Shown here in pieces: positions 47,077-56,338 of a DNA stretch of 64,000 nucleotides (position 1 is its first letter; every line of letters starts with the position of its first letter). The notes beneath the pieces were generated by a model. It saw nothing but the letters and a program-made list of their open reading frames with translations, did no database searches and was not told the DNA's origin. Position numbers and translations under genes: made by a program. Source of the DNA: Balamuthia mandrillaris (Eukaryota; Discosea; Longamoebia; Balamuthiidae); contig JAVKOQ010000140.1 in NCBI GenBank assembly GCA_031835245.1, positions 1-64,000 of the forward strand, given 5' to 3'.

Positions 47077-49638
47077 ATGGGAGTAGAACGCGTCCTCCTG
47101 CTGCTGGCCACTGCACTTTTGGCCCTGTATTTGGCGGGCGTACCCTCTGCCGCTTCTCCTCTGCAACTTGCGGGGAGCCATTCCGGCAACTTCTTCTGCG
47201 TCTATCATCCGACCAACGGCCAAGCCGTCTGCTGGGGAGACAACGACAAACACCAACTGGGCTACGACACTGACAGCAACGACACAGGTTTGAACGAACG
47301 AGCTGACGAGCTTCCCGTTATCAACATTCTTAGCGCAGCCGGGCAAGAAGACAAGAGCTTCGAGTTGGCTCTCGGAGCCATTCAGGCCTGCGCTTTTTTC
47401 TCTGACGACAAGCTCTTTTGTTGGGGAGGAAATGGTTGGAGCGAGTTGGGCTGGCCTCCATCCACGCCCATTCCTATCAGTAACTCTTCCTTTCTCACGG
47501 ATGTAGAGGACGGGGAGGTCCGTTTGGGTTTCGCCAAGATGGGCACGCAGTGGACCTGCAGTGTGGTTGCTCCTGAGAATACAGGGGTGCGTTGTTGGGG
47601 AAGGGTTTGGGGACAACTGGCTACGCCGCCTATCCGCGATTGGGAACAGAGCGAGATCGATTTTGAGGAGAGGCCTGCCGAGGGCAAAGTAAGGCAGCTA
47701 CTTGTGGGAGGCGTTCACGCTTGCTTGCTGTACGAGTCAAACCAAACGTACTGTTGGGGAAAGAACTATATTTCTCAGGTTTGTTCTGTCTCTTCTGCTG
47801 TTTTAAAAAAAATGCCTCTCTGCTTTTTCTCCCCCTTTGTGTTATTTCTTACCGTCTTAGTTACATACCTTCAGGCAGGGCAAGACAACAACTTCCAAGA
47901 TGTAGGAGTACACGGTGCTCAAGCCTTGGACTTTGGCGGCGGTCTAACCACCCGCAAGCTCTTCGCCGGAAGGCATCACACATGTGCCCTCCTGAGCGAC
48001 GACTCCACGAGGTGTTGGGGCTCAGGAGCATACGGCCAGCTCGGCAACAACGATCTGCTGGACAGGGGCAACATTGCGAGACCTGTCTCCACCACTGGAG
48101 CTCTGGTATTTCCAGGGCACGAAGGTCAGTTGGTGAAGGACCTTTGTGGAGGGGAGAAGCACACCTGCGCTCTGTTAGAGGATGCATCCGTGTGGTGTTG
48201 GGGCGCTGGTATGCAGGTTGGAAACGGTACAACCGAGGCCCAGTTGACGCCGCATCTGCTGGAGTTCGGCGTTGATGAGGACGTGCAAGCCCAACAGATC
48301 GCTTGCAGCACCTCTGCGACGTGCGTGCTCTTTAACAATTCAACCGTTCGATGTTGGGGCGACGGCGAGCAAGGACAGCTTGGCGCTGGCGTCTCTGGCA
48401 GCCAAAACATCGCTGCTGACTCCGCAGTGTTGTATTTTGCCCATTTGCTTGTTATCCCAGAGGAGCATTCTTCCTCCTCTTCTGCTTCTTCTTTCGCTTC
48501 TTCTTCTTCTTCTTCCTCCTCCTTCTCTGCTTCTTCGTCTTCATCGAGTGAAGAAGAGGAGACGAAACTGGTGCCAGTGCCACTTGCTGTCACTTACCCT
48601 CCAAACAAACCGCAATACGCCATCACCGCAGACGAATTCTCTTCTTCGCTTCCGCAGGGAGATGTGGAACCTCTTCAACTGGGAGCAGAGTTTGCGTTGT
48701 TCGAGTCAGAAGACTCCATTCTTTCTCTTCCTGAAGAGTGGAACGAGGGAGCTACGAAAGTGGAAGAAGACGGAACCGTGCGTCACGAAGTGTCCTTGAG
48801 CCTGCCCAACAGCAACTCCACTCTGGTCATCACTCACCTGGACATCAAGTCTCCTGGTGTGAGAGAAACGCTTCCAGGTAGCGGCAGGACGTTCGAGGTG
48901 GGGCCTTCCGTCAAAACCACGTTGACTGTGAACAGATGGCCGTTTTATCCAACCCCTCCGACAAATTCGTGGACTTGGACCATGTCGTTGGAGCTTCCTT
49001 CTTCACAAAGGCTTTTTGGTATGCTTCCTCCTTCTTTCTTGTTCTTCGTCATCACAATCTTCCGAATACCTGCTTTCCTGCTCCGTCGATGCTTTCTAAC
49101 CGTTTTGTTTCCAGAGTTTGAATGTAAAAGCATCGGAGATACGGTGGAAGAATGTCTTGCGGCTAGTGCATCTAAAGGTTGGACGGTACGTTTGAAGGTG
49201 ATTCTGGAGGCATTGGCCGATGATAAGCAGGTGGCTATTACCTACGACATCCTCTCTCGATCCAACATTTCGAACGAAGCAGAAACGGACATAATCGACG
49301 TGAAGTTCCATCTTCCACCCTTTGAGCACAGTCTCTTCTTTGATCCTGGTTTGTGTGTTTCTTCATTATTGCTTCATTCGCCGTTGTTCATTCTAACTTG
49401 CTTCGTTGTAGATTTGTCAGTTCTTTTGAGGTCAGAAGAACAAGGAGACGGAGAGGATGAGACAAAAGAAGGCGATGAAAATGAAGGGTTGCTGCTGGTG
49501 TACGTTTTGGTGCCGGTTTTCGTGGTGGTGTTGATGGTGGCAGTGGTTGTTGGTGGTACTCTTTGGATTCGAAGAAATCGAGCGTTGAATAAGGCTCGTG
49601 TCAACAAACGGCTATCCCGTCTTTCTACCGCTTTGTAA
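47077..49638 (+). CDS. secreted-type RCC1-repeat membrane protein, copy A
   Basis: Four exons (47077-47778, 47875-49018, 49115-49348, 49412-49638) join in frame to 768 residues. A signal peptide (LLLLATALLALYLAGVPSAA) leads an ectodomain of RCC1-like propeller repeats, each with a Cys-Trp-Gly strand: FCVYHPTNGQAVCWGDN, FCWGGNGWSELG, TRCWGSGAYGQLGNN, VWCWGAG, VRCWGDGEQGQLGAG. A Ser-rich stalk, a second beta domain (LVITHLDIKSPGVRETLPGS) and a Cys-containing region (FECKSIGDTVEECLAASASK) follow. One membrane helix (VLVPVFVVVLMVAVVVGGTL) and a basic tail end the protein. RCC1 proteins are usually nuclear or cytosolic, so a surface receptor use is inferred from topology. Paralogue at 52305-55083 on the opposite strand. 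Confidence 0.9.
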   Translation: MGVERVLLLLATALLALYLAGVPSAASPLQLAGSHSGNFFCVYHPTNGQAVCWGDNDKHQLGYDTDSNDTGLNERADELPVINILSAAGQEDKSFELALGAIQACAFFSDDKLFCWGGNGWSELGWPPSTPIPISNSSFLTDVEDGEVRLGFAKMGTQWTCSVVAPENTGVRCWGRVWGQLATPPIRDWEQSEIDFEERPAEGKVRQLLVGGVHACLLYESNQTYCWGKNYISQVCSVSSAVLKKMPLCFFSPFVLFLTVLVTYLQAGQDNNFQDVGVHGAQALDFGGGLTTRKLFAGRHHTCALLSDDSTRCWGSGAYGQLGNNDLLDRGNIARPVSTTGALVFPGHEGQLVKDLCGGEKHTCALLEDASVWCWGAGMQVGNGTTEAQLTPHLLEFGVDEDVQAQQIACSTSATCVLFNNSTVRCWGDGEQGQLGAGVSGSQNIAADSAVLYFAHLLVIPEEHSSSSSASSFASSSSSSSSFSASSSSSSEEEETKLVPVPLAVTYPPNKPQYAITADEFSSSLPQGDVEPLQLGAEFALFESEDSILSLPEEWNEGATKVEEDGTVRHEVSLSLPNSNSTLVITHLDIKSPGVRETLPGSGRTFEVGPSVKTTLTVNRWPFYPTPPTNSWTWTMSLELPSSQRLFGMLPPSFLFFVITIFRIPAFLLRRCFLTVLFPEFECKSIGDTVEECLAASASKGWTVRLKVILEALADDKQVAITYDILSRSNISNEAETDIIDVKFHLPPFEHSLFFDPGLCVSSLLLHSPLFILTCFVVDLSVLLRSEEQGDGEDETKEGDENEGLLLVYVLVPVFVVVLMVAVVVGGTLWIRRNRALNKARVNKRLSRLSTAL

Positions 49639-49692
49639 TCATTACAAACGCTTTTACTGTTTGCTGTTAAAATAAACTAGTGCAAATGTGTG

Positions 49693-49967
49693 TTAAAGTT
49701 TAGCAGAAAGACCTTGGATGTTACCGCCTTCGTTGAGCAAGGCAAAGCAGCTGCTGTAAAGGCCTTTCTTGGTGGCATGCCACGCGGCCCTGTCCGGTGC
49801 CTTTTCAGCCATGGTTTCGGCCCATTCCAATGTTGTGGGCAACAAGTCCCGGAGAGGACCGTACCAATCTATCATGTCCATTTGTCTTGCTTCTTGTGCT
49901 CTGTTGTTGTTTGTTAGATGGAAGCAAGAAAAGGAAGCGTGAGAGAGAGAGAGAGAGAGAGAGGAGG

Positions 49968-50010
<43 letters not shown>

Positions 50011-50419
50011 AGTGCGCAAGAGAGAAAGGCAAGTACGTGTAACGCTTTCCGGTCAAAACAACGTCTCTTGTGATGCTTGGTCTACTCAATTTGGTTCTAT
50101 AGGATGTTATAAAATGGAAATGAGGAACGAAGCGAAAAAGAGAAGCCACAACAAACCAATAAAAAAATATACTAACGAAACAAGAGAGAGCAGGCCTTGT
50201 GGAAGGTGCAAGTGCAGGTCGATGGCAGGGAGACACATCCACCCTCTATCCTCCCTCATGAGGCGATAGTCGTGGGCAAAAGCCAGCATGAGCCCACCAG
50301 CAAAACAATGCCCGTTGATCGCCGCAAAAGTGGGCATAGGGAACGTCAGCAGACGAGCGCAGATGTGCTGCAAAGCGTTGCTTAGCGCTGGCGCTTCGGC
50401 GGGATGATCTTTGGCCCAC

Positions 50420-50459
<40 letters not shown>

Positions 50460-50828
50460 CAACGCTCAGAGATGGCGAAAGAGAGATGATGATGATGATA
50501 GCAATTGGCGTAGGTTTGCAAAACTTTACCTCCAAATCAACTCCATTAGAATAAAAACGGTCGTGACCGGTTGTGATAAGAGCGGCAGCTGTTGTGGACC
50601 TGTTTACGAAAACAAAGAAGAAAAAGGATTTTTAACGGGAATCGCCGTAGCTGTTGCAAAAAATCTAAAAAAAAAAAAGGAGTAAAGTACTAACTGTTCG
50701 ACGACGTCCAAAGCCCTGTTAAGCTCCGCTAAGAAAGACGGGGTGAACCTATTCTCCCCGCTTTGCATGGTCAAGAGGAAGACCTTTCCTTCGTGGAGCC
50801 GCTCCAGCTTCACTCTTCCTTGCGACAT
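49693..50828 (-). CDS. enoyl-CoA hydratase/isomerase, probably peroxisomal delta3,delta2-enoyl-CoA isomerase
   Basis: Five exons from ATG 50828 join in frame to about 255 residues. Crotonase-fold motifs are in order: RVKLERLHEGKVFLLTMQSG, ALITTGHDRFYSNGVDLE (first oxyanion-hole strand), FAAINGHCFAGGLMLAFAHD (second), then DRGWMCLPAIDL and SPSITRDVVLTGKRYTAQEA, the last being created by two splices. The protein ends in SAKL, whose last three residues AKL fit the PTS1 peroxisomal signal. Closest in style to plant and protist ECI proteins that move double bonds during beta-oxidation of unsaturated fatty acids. Convergent with RCC1 copy A, 54 bp between stops. Two introns carry CT repeats. Confidence 0.88.
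49939..50007 (-). repeat. (CT)n tract in the last intron of the enoyl-CoA isomerase
   Basis: GA runs on the plus strand interrupted by GAGGGAGGG, CT-rich on the sense strand, upstream of the acceptor near 49905. Confidence 0.9.
50420..50456 (-). repeat. (CT)n tract abutting an enoyl-CoA isomerase exon
   Basis: CT on the sense strand running directly into the acceptor CTCTAG before TGGGCCAAAG, so the microsatellite itself serves as the polypyrimidine tract. Confidence 0.9.
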
Positions 50829-51126
50829 CTTTTTTTTTTTTGCTTCTCTTCTCCTCCGTTTCTTTTTTTATGCTTGGGAAACGTAAAAAGTGGTTACACG
50901 ATCAGGACGTTGGAACCACTTTCGAATGTCTGTGTGATGGAGCGTCTTCTTCGTATATATCCCACTCTGGGTTGGCTGTCCTTGGCTTGCGCAGCTATCT
51001 ATGGACCTTGGGAGGGTACCCTTAGGGACGGAAGACGCCACACAGCAAACAAACACCGCCATGCTGGAAGACAGACTGGTTTGGAGGTCCGATGCAGCCA
51101 TACTGCAAGAGAGGGTGGTAACAGAC
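50829..51126. other. intergenic, upstream of 5S copy 1
   Basis: Promoter of the enoyl-CoA isomerase and 5' flank of the first 5S gene. The last 30 bp resemble the flank of the second 5S gene (ATACTGCAAGAGAG versus ATGCTGCAAGAAAG). Confidence 0.5.
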
Positions 51127-51244
51127 GGATACGGCCATACTGCGGAGAAAGCACCGCTTCCCGTCCGATCAGCGAAGTTAAGCTCCGCCAGGCGATGTTA
51201 GTACTGGGGTGGGTGACCACCCGGGAATCCATCGTGCTGTATCC
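51127..51244 (+). rRNA. 5S ribosomal RNA, copy 1
   Basis: 118 nt from GGATACGGCC to GCTGTATCC; the two ends pair as helix I. The internal promoter boxes AGCGAAGTTAAGC and GGGTGGGTGACC are in their usual places. A T9 run at 51249-51257 should end RNA polymerase III transcription. The gene body is identical to copy 2. Confidence 0.97.
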
Positions 51245-51248
51245 TCCC

Positions 51249-51257
51249 TTTTTTTTT
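51249..51257 (+). terminator. RNA polymerase III T-run terminator of 5S copy 1
   Basis: Nine T residues 4 nt after the end of the 5S gene. Confidence 0.85.
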
Positions 51258-51571
51258 GGTTTATTCTTGTTTTCCCTTTATAAAGAAAGGCTTTCTAGAT
51301 ACTGGTTTATTTTTCTTTTTCTTTTGTTTCTTCTCCTTTTTCTTCAGTTTGCTATGGTATCTATCTTTCGTCTCTTCTTCTCCTTCTGCTTTGTTTCAGC
51401 TTGTTTGCTTCTTTGCTGTTGTCGCTGCATGCATATTTGGAGTAAATGAAAATGATTCTCACCAGCCAACAGGAACCAGCGAACAGGAAAATTCTTTGCT
51501 CTTTCCTTCCCATAACCGCAGTGACCTGGAGGGGCAGAGCAAAAGGATACAGCGAAGCAACACCAGAAACC

Positions 51572-51765
51572 ATCTTCTCGGCCAACATTGGCTCTGATCA
51601 AGTGTAGTATCTGTTCTATCTAGCTTAATCTCTAGATGACTGTCTCTGATGATTATTATATTATTTTTAACCTCAGGGAAGGTGTGAGGTTCATTTGGTT
51701 TACTGGCTCGCCAGCTGAACCGGCCTCATACCTCGGATCGGCTCTGCATAGCACCCCTGCAGAGT
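51572..51765 (+). ncRNA. U2 spliceosomal small nuclear RNA
   Basis: It begins ATCTTCTCGGCC and includes the invariant GATCAAGTGTAGTATCTGTTC with the branch-point-pairing GTAGTA. Stem IIa can form (TCTAG/CTAGA), an Sm-site-like TTATTTTTAA lies near 51665, and a long stem III pairs GGTGTGAGG with CCTCATACC. The 3' hairpin CTCTGCA/TGCAGAG is in the stem IV position. About 194 nt is close to the usual U2 length (human 188). The exact 3' end is estimated from the last hairpin. It reads in the same direction as the two 5S genes that flank it. Confidence 0.92.
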
Positions 51766-52088
51766 TTGTTGCAACGGTCCACCTCTCATCCCATTAAACA
51801 ACAAAGAATAAAAGTAACAGGGTCGCCGCAGAGGCTCAGCATCTGGTTAGATCACGTGGAGGAAATGAGGGGAATAACTGATGGACCCTCCTCCATCTAT
51901 CTCAATGTGTTTGAGCTGGTCAGTGATCCTGTCCTGGGGATGGTACTTGTAGGTGGACAGAACCTTCAGTGCATTCTTATTTTAAACAATATTCAAATGC
52001 TACTACAGCCGTTGGATAGCCAAACAGCACGAACGGGAGGTCAAATCTAGCACGATCGACCATGCTGCAAGAAAGTGTAATTAGGGAT
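51766..52088. other. spacer between U2 and 5S copy 2
   Basis: No further RNA gene that I recognise. The last ~25 bp are similar to the flank of 5S copy 1. Confidence 0.5.
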
Positions 52089-52206
52089 GGATACGGCCAT
52101 ACTGCGGAGAAAGCACCGCTTCCCGTCCGATCAGCGAAGTTAAGCTCCGCCAGGCGATGTTAGTACTGGGGTGGGTGACCACCCGGGAATCCATCGTGCT
52201 GTATCC
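52089..52206 (+). rRNA. 5S ribosomal RNA, copy 2
   Basis: Same 118-nt sequence as copy 1, and the identity continues through the terminator to TTTATTCTTG, so the repeated unit is about 145 bp. The copies start 962 bp apart in the same orientation. Confidence 0.97.
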
Positions 52207-52210
52207 TCCC

Positions 52211-52219
52211 TTTTTTTTT
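52211..52219 (+). terminator. RNA polymerase III T-run terminator of 5S copy 2
   Basis: Nine T residues 4 nt after the 5S gene, as in copy 1. Confidence 0.85.
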
Positions 52220-52304
52220 GGTTTATTCTTGAGATGTTGTTGGTACAATGCATTCTTCTTCATCAAGCAAACATTAAAAATAGTTGTTTTTTCGTTGCTT
52301 CAGC

Positions 52305-54190
52305 TCATGTGGCTGCCGCAAGTTGGGAAAGCTTTCTGTTGATGCGGGCTTTGTTCTTTGCCTCCTTCCTTCGAAGCAAAATAACGCCAGCCCCCACCAC
52401 TATCGCCAGTATTACGACCAGGAACAGCGGCACCAACAAGTAAGCCAGCCACAAGAGCTCCGGGTCGTCATCCTCCTCTTCGCGATCCGCTCCATCGCCT
52501 CCTGAGCCATCGTCCTTCAGCAAGATGGACAGATCTTTAGCGGACAGCAAAGTTTGTCAGACTTGAGCAGTTTGCATACAGAGAATGGGAAGGAGGGTTG
52601 GGTCACCTGGATCGAAGAAGAGACTTCGGTGAAAGGGCGGGAGATGGAATCGCACGTCAATTGAGTCCACTTTGGTGCTGTTGTTGTTGGCTGCCCTCGA
52701 AACAATGTCATAAGTGATGGAAACTTGAGTGTCATCAGCGAGAGCTTCCAAAACAACTTGCAGCATTACGCTCCATCCTTTGGACACACTGGCGGACAAA
52801 CACTTCTCTACAGTTTCTCCTATACTCTTGCATTCAAACGCTGCAAAACCACTGAATGTTACAAAACAGAAGGAGGAGGAAGAAGCAGTAGGATGAAAAG
52901 GAGCAGGAGGAGAACAAGAACAAGGACAGGTAAAAAGAAAATAGGAGAAGAACAAACGGCAATACCATGAAGTCGTTGGGAAGATGGTAGTCTCAAAGAC
53001 ATGGTCCAAGTCCAGGTACTACTTGGAGGAGTGGCAGGATAAAAAGGCCATCCATTCACAGTCAACGTGGTTTTGACGGAGGGTCCCACTTGGAAAGTCC
53101 TTCCGCTGCCTGGCAAGGTTTCTCTCACACCAGGCGACTTGATGTCCAGGTGAGTGATGAACAGAGTGGAGTTACTCTCGGCCAGGCTCAAGGACACTTC
53201 GTGACGCACGGTTCCATCTGCTTCGACTTCACTTCCTTCCTCCGTCCATTCTTCAGGAAGAGAAAGAATAGTATCATCTGTCTGAAACAACGTAAACTCA
53301 GCTTCAAGCTGCAAAGGCTCTAGATCCGAGCCACTTTGAGGAAGAAGAGCAGTGACGTTGTAATTTGGTCTGTTGGGGGTGAAGGCAACGGAAAGCTCCA
53401 CCGGCTTCGCCTCCTCCTCTGCTTGTGAGTCAGAATCACTGGTAGATGCCGAGGATGCAGCAGAAGAAGAAGCAGAGGAAGAGTCTTGAGCGGAGAGCAG
53501 GTGAACGAAGCTCAAAGTTGTTGCCTCGGAGGCGATGTTCAGGTCGTCAGGAGAACCGCTGCCTAGTTGGCCGGAGGAGCCAAAACCCCAACAGCGAACC
53601 GTGGAGTCCGTGAACAGGGCGCAAGTGGCGGAAGAGCTGCAAGCAATTTGTTGTGCGGTCACTTGAGCATCATCGAGAGAGAACGCAACTCTCTGTGGCT
53701 TCAGGTAGTTGTTGCTTGAACCGTGGCCAACCTTTTCACAAGCGGAGAGAATGTGAACAAAGGGGAAGCAGTTTCAAAGAGAACGCGTAACAATACCCGG
53801 TCGCCTTTTCCCCAACACCAAACCGAAGTGTCTTCCAGAATGGCACACGTATGCACGTTCCCTCCGCACATCTCTCTCACCGAGTACTCATCCGCTCCCT
53901 CAAACAGGATAGGACCAAGCGTGGAGACCGCTCTGACCACCCCCCAGTTTCGGATATCGTTGTTGCCAAGCTGTCCGTTCTCTCCCCAACCCCAACACCT
54001 GGCAGAGCCGTCGTTCAGGACGACGCAGGTGTGGTACCTTGCAGGAAAGAGCCTGCGGGCATAAAGACCGTTGCCACCAAAGATGACGGCGCTGCTTGCA
54101 GTAGCAGGTACGTCTGGATCGGGGTTGCCTTGGCCCAACTGACGAACAAAGTCAGAAATGAGTGGCGATGGGATAAGAGAAGCAAGAAGC

Positions 54191-54258
<68 letters not shown>

Positions 54259-55083
54259 GAGTGAGAGAGAGACGAAGAACGAGCAGAAGGAAGAGAGAGG
54301 GAGAGAGAGAGCAGAGACACAAGATACCTGAGCTCTAAAGTTTTTGCCCCAACAAAAGGTATCGTTGGATTCAAACAAAGCGCAAGCGTGACTGCTTCCC
54401 AGCACGACCTGAACAGGCTTGCCTTCCTCGGGTTTGATCGCTAGGTCACTCTGCTCCAACGTTACGGCAGGGGCCGTGCCGTCTTCGTTCCCGAACTGTC
54501 TTCCCCAACAACGCACTCCCTCTATTGCCAACACGCCTTCTAAGTGTGGGATGCCGCAAGTCATCTGAAAGCCCATTCCCAGGCCATCCAGCTCCAACAG
54601 AGTGCCGTTCCACTGTAACGCGGAAGACACACTCAAAGGGACAGCACCGGACTTTGCGGGACCCAACTCGCTCTGTCCATTGCCACCCCAACAAAAGGCT
54701 TTGCCACGTACATGGTTGTTGGTGCTATTGGAAGGTTGAAACAAGACGCAAGCTTGGCTCTCTCCCAGGAGCAAATCTTTGATCAGCTCGCTGTTCTCTG
54801 GGTCTGCTCCAGTGGCCTCGTAGAGGTTGATGACGGCCTGCTGGTCTGCTCGCTGGGCGAGGCCGCGCGGCTCGGCGTCGGAGTAACCCAGTTGATACTT
54901 GCTGTTCGCCCCCCAACAAACCGTTTTGCCGTTGGCAGGATGGTAGAGGCAGAAGAAGTTGCCAGTTGTGCTGCCGGAAAGACGAAGCGGAGATAAAGAG
55001 GACGCAACGGAGAGGAGCGAGAGAAAGAGCAAGAGGAGATGAAATGAAGCAGAGCATAAACTCAACGAGAAACGGATCGTCAT
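52305..55083 (-). CDS. secreted-type RCC1-repeat membrane protein, copy B
   Basis: Five exons (55083-54328, 54138-53797, 53731-52966, 52840-52607, 52534-52305) join in frame to 775 residues. Order as in copy A: signal peptide, RCC1-like repeats with Cys-Trp-Gly strands (KTVCWGANSKYQLGY, FCWGGNGQSELG, ARCWGWGENGQLGNN, VRCWGFGSSGQLGSG), Ser-rich stalk, a beta domain sharing THLDIKSPGVRETLPGSGRT with copy A, FECKSIGETVEKCLSASVSK, a membrane helix (LAYLLVPLFLVVILAIVVGA) and a basic tail. It has one intron more than copy A, between CWGKGDR and VGHGSSNN; the other intron positions and phases agree, and the fourth exon has the same length (234 nt) as exon 3 of copy A. The first intron carries a CT repeat. 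Confidence 0.9.
54195..54256 (-). repeat. (CT)n tract in intron 1 of RCC1 copy B
   Basis: About 30 GA dinucleotides on the plus strand, CT on the sense strand. Confidence 0.9.
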
Positions 55084-55411
55084 GATTGTTACCGGGTTGA
55101 AGCGAAAAGAAAAAAAAAATAGCCAGCAGCAAACGCACTTACACGTTACCGAGAAGACCTTCGCAACATTCTCTTTATAAGCACGCCAGCTGGCAATTCA
55201 TTTGACTATAATCAGTAAAACAAATCGTGAATCATCCGATGACTTATTGCCACATGAATTGGATATCACAATAAATTGCTGTTTTTCCGATTTATTCATG
55301 ACCAAACAAAGAAATCAAATTTTCCGATATTTTTGTCGATAAACTGCAATATATGTTCATAATAATTTGAAAATCACTAAAGAAACGAGCAAAGAAGAGA
55401 GAACTAATGAA
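55084..55411. other. divergent promoter region
   Basis: Between RCC1 copy B (minus) and the C78 peptidase gene (plus). AT-rich after 55180. No gene seen. Confidence 0.5.
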
Positions 55412-56239
55412 ATGGAGAGGGAGCAGGTGGGAGAGGGAAGGGAAGGACCAGCTGCTCAGCGAGTGGCAGTGGTACCCGGGTGCGGTGCCTACTGGTACCG
55501 CTGCGATAAGGAAGATGACGAGGGCTGGGGTTGTGGCTACCGCTGCTGCCAGATGCTCGTCCGGCAGCATCACGCCCTCCGCGATGAAGGCGAAGGAGCA
55601 GGACAGGAGCCTGCGGACGTTCCAACGATAGCGGACATCATCTCTACAGTGAACAATGAAATCTCTTCTTCGGCGTCCTCGCTGCCGCCCCTGAAATGGG
55701 GCGAATGGATGAGCCTGGAGCACATCATCCACTACTTTCGGTCACAATGGAGGAAGAGAAGAAAGGGATCCCTAGAAGAGGACTTGGCCTGGGAGTACTT
55801 CATCTTCGAGAGTCTTGACAGGAGGGCTGCCCTCGTATCTAGGCTGGAGGACCACCTTGCTCTGCATCAAAGCCTCGTCATTGTGGAAGGCACCGGCATG
55901 ATCTTCTGCATAGGAGGGTTCGATCGTCGCAACTCTGTGGTGTACGTCTACATCCTGGACCCGCACGGGCCGCCTACAGTCTGGACGGGTGAAGAAGAAG
56001 ATGGCCGGGATGCTTGCACACCCTCAGCATTTCGCTTCAAGGGAGGAGTAGGGTGGATCCCACTCGACCGGCTTCTATTCGGAACCTGCCTGGAGAAATT
56101 CTTTGCTGCCTTCCCGGAGAGGCGTCAGGAGGAGGCCAACAACGCAAGCACCTCGGATGGCGGCCAAGCCCTCTACGCCGACGTTCTGGATGTGTGTGGA
56201 GGATGGCGGTTCCTGTTCATTCCACCAGTGTCCCACTGA
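55412..56239 (+). CDS. C78-family cysteine peptidase (UFSP/ZUP1-like)
   Basis: A single exon of 275 residues. The nucleophile motif EGWGCGYRCCQMLVR matches C78 peptidases; WGCGYR is closer to ZUP1 than to the WGCAYR of UFSP2. The Asp and His of the site are in VYILDPHGPP, and a YWYRCDKEDDE lead provides the region before the cysteine. Middle segments (WMSLEHIIHYFR, LVIVEGTGMIFCIGGF) fit the fold. UFSP enzymes process the ubiquitin-like UFM1; ZUP1 cleaves K63-linked ubiquitin chains; I cannot choose between them. No zinc fingers precede the domain. The start ATG lies after in-frame sequence without another ATG. Intronless, unlike most neighbours. Confidence 0.85.
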   Translation: MEREQVGEGREGPAAQRVAVVPGCGAYWYRCDKEDDEGWGCGYRCCQMLVRQHHALRDEGEGAGQEPADVPTIADIISTVNNEISSSASSLPPLKWGEWMSLEHIIHYFRSQWRKRRKGSLEEDLAWEYFIFESLDRRAALVSRLEDHLALHQSLVIVEGTGMIFCIGGFDRRNSVVYVYILDPHGPPTVWTGEEEDGRDACTPSAFRFKGGVGWIPLDRLLFGTCLEKFFAAFPERRQEEANNASTSDGGQALYADVLDVCGGWRFLFIPPVSH

Positions 56240-56285
56240 TCCACATATTAACAAACGCAAAGAATATTTAGAACAATAATGTGTA

Positions 56286-56299
56286 AATAAATATTTATT
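56286..56299. promoter_or_regulatory. palindromic AATAAATATTTATT, possible two-way poly(A) signal
   Basis: A perfect palindrome that gives AATAAA on both strands. It is 47 bp after the C78 peptidase stop (plus) and 40 bp after the P450 stop (minus), in the only gap between these convergent genes. Confidence 0.55.
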
Positions 56300-56338
56300 T
56301 TATTCATTTGTAATATGGCAGAAAAACAACACAGCACT

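Noticed and set aside
51838-52060. Possible further snRNA between U2 and 5S copy 2
   Set aside because: I compared it by eye with U1, U4, U5 and U6 hallmarks and found none.
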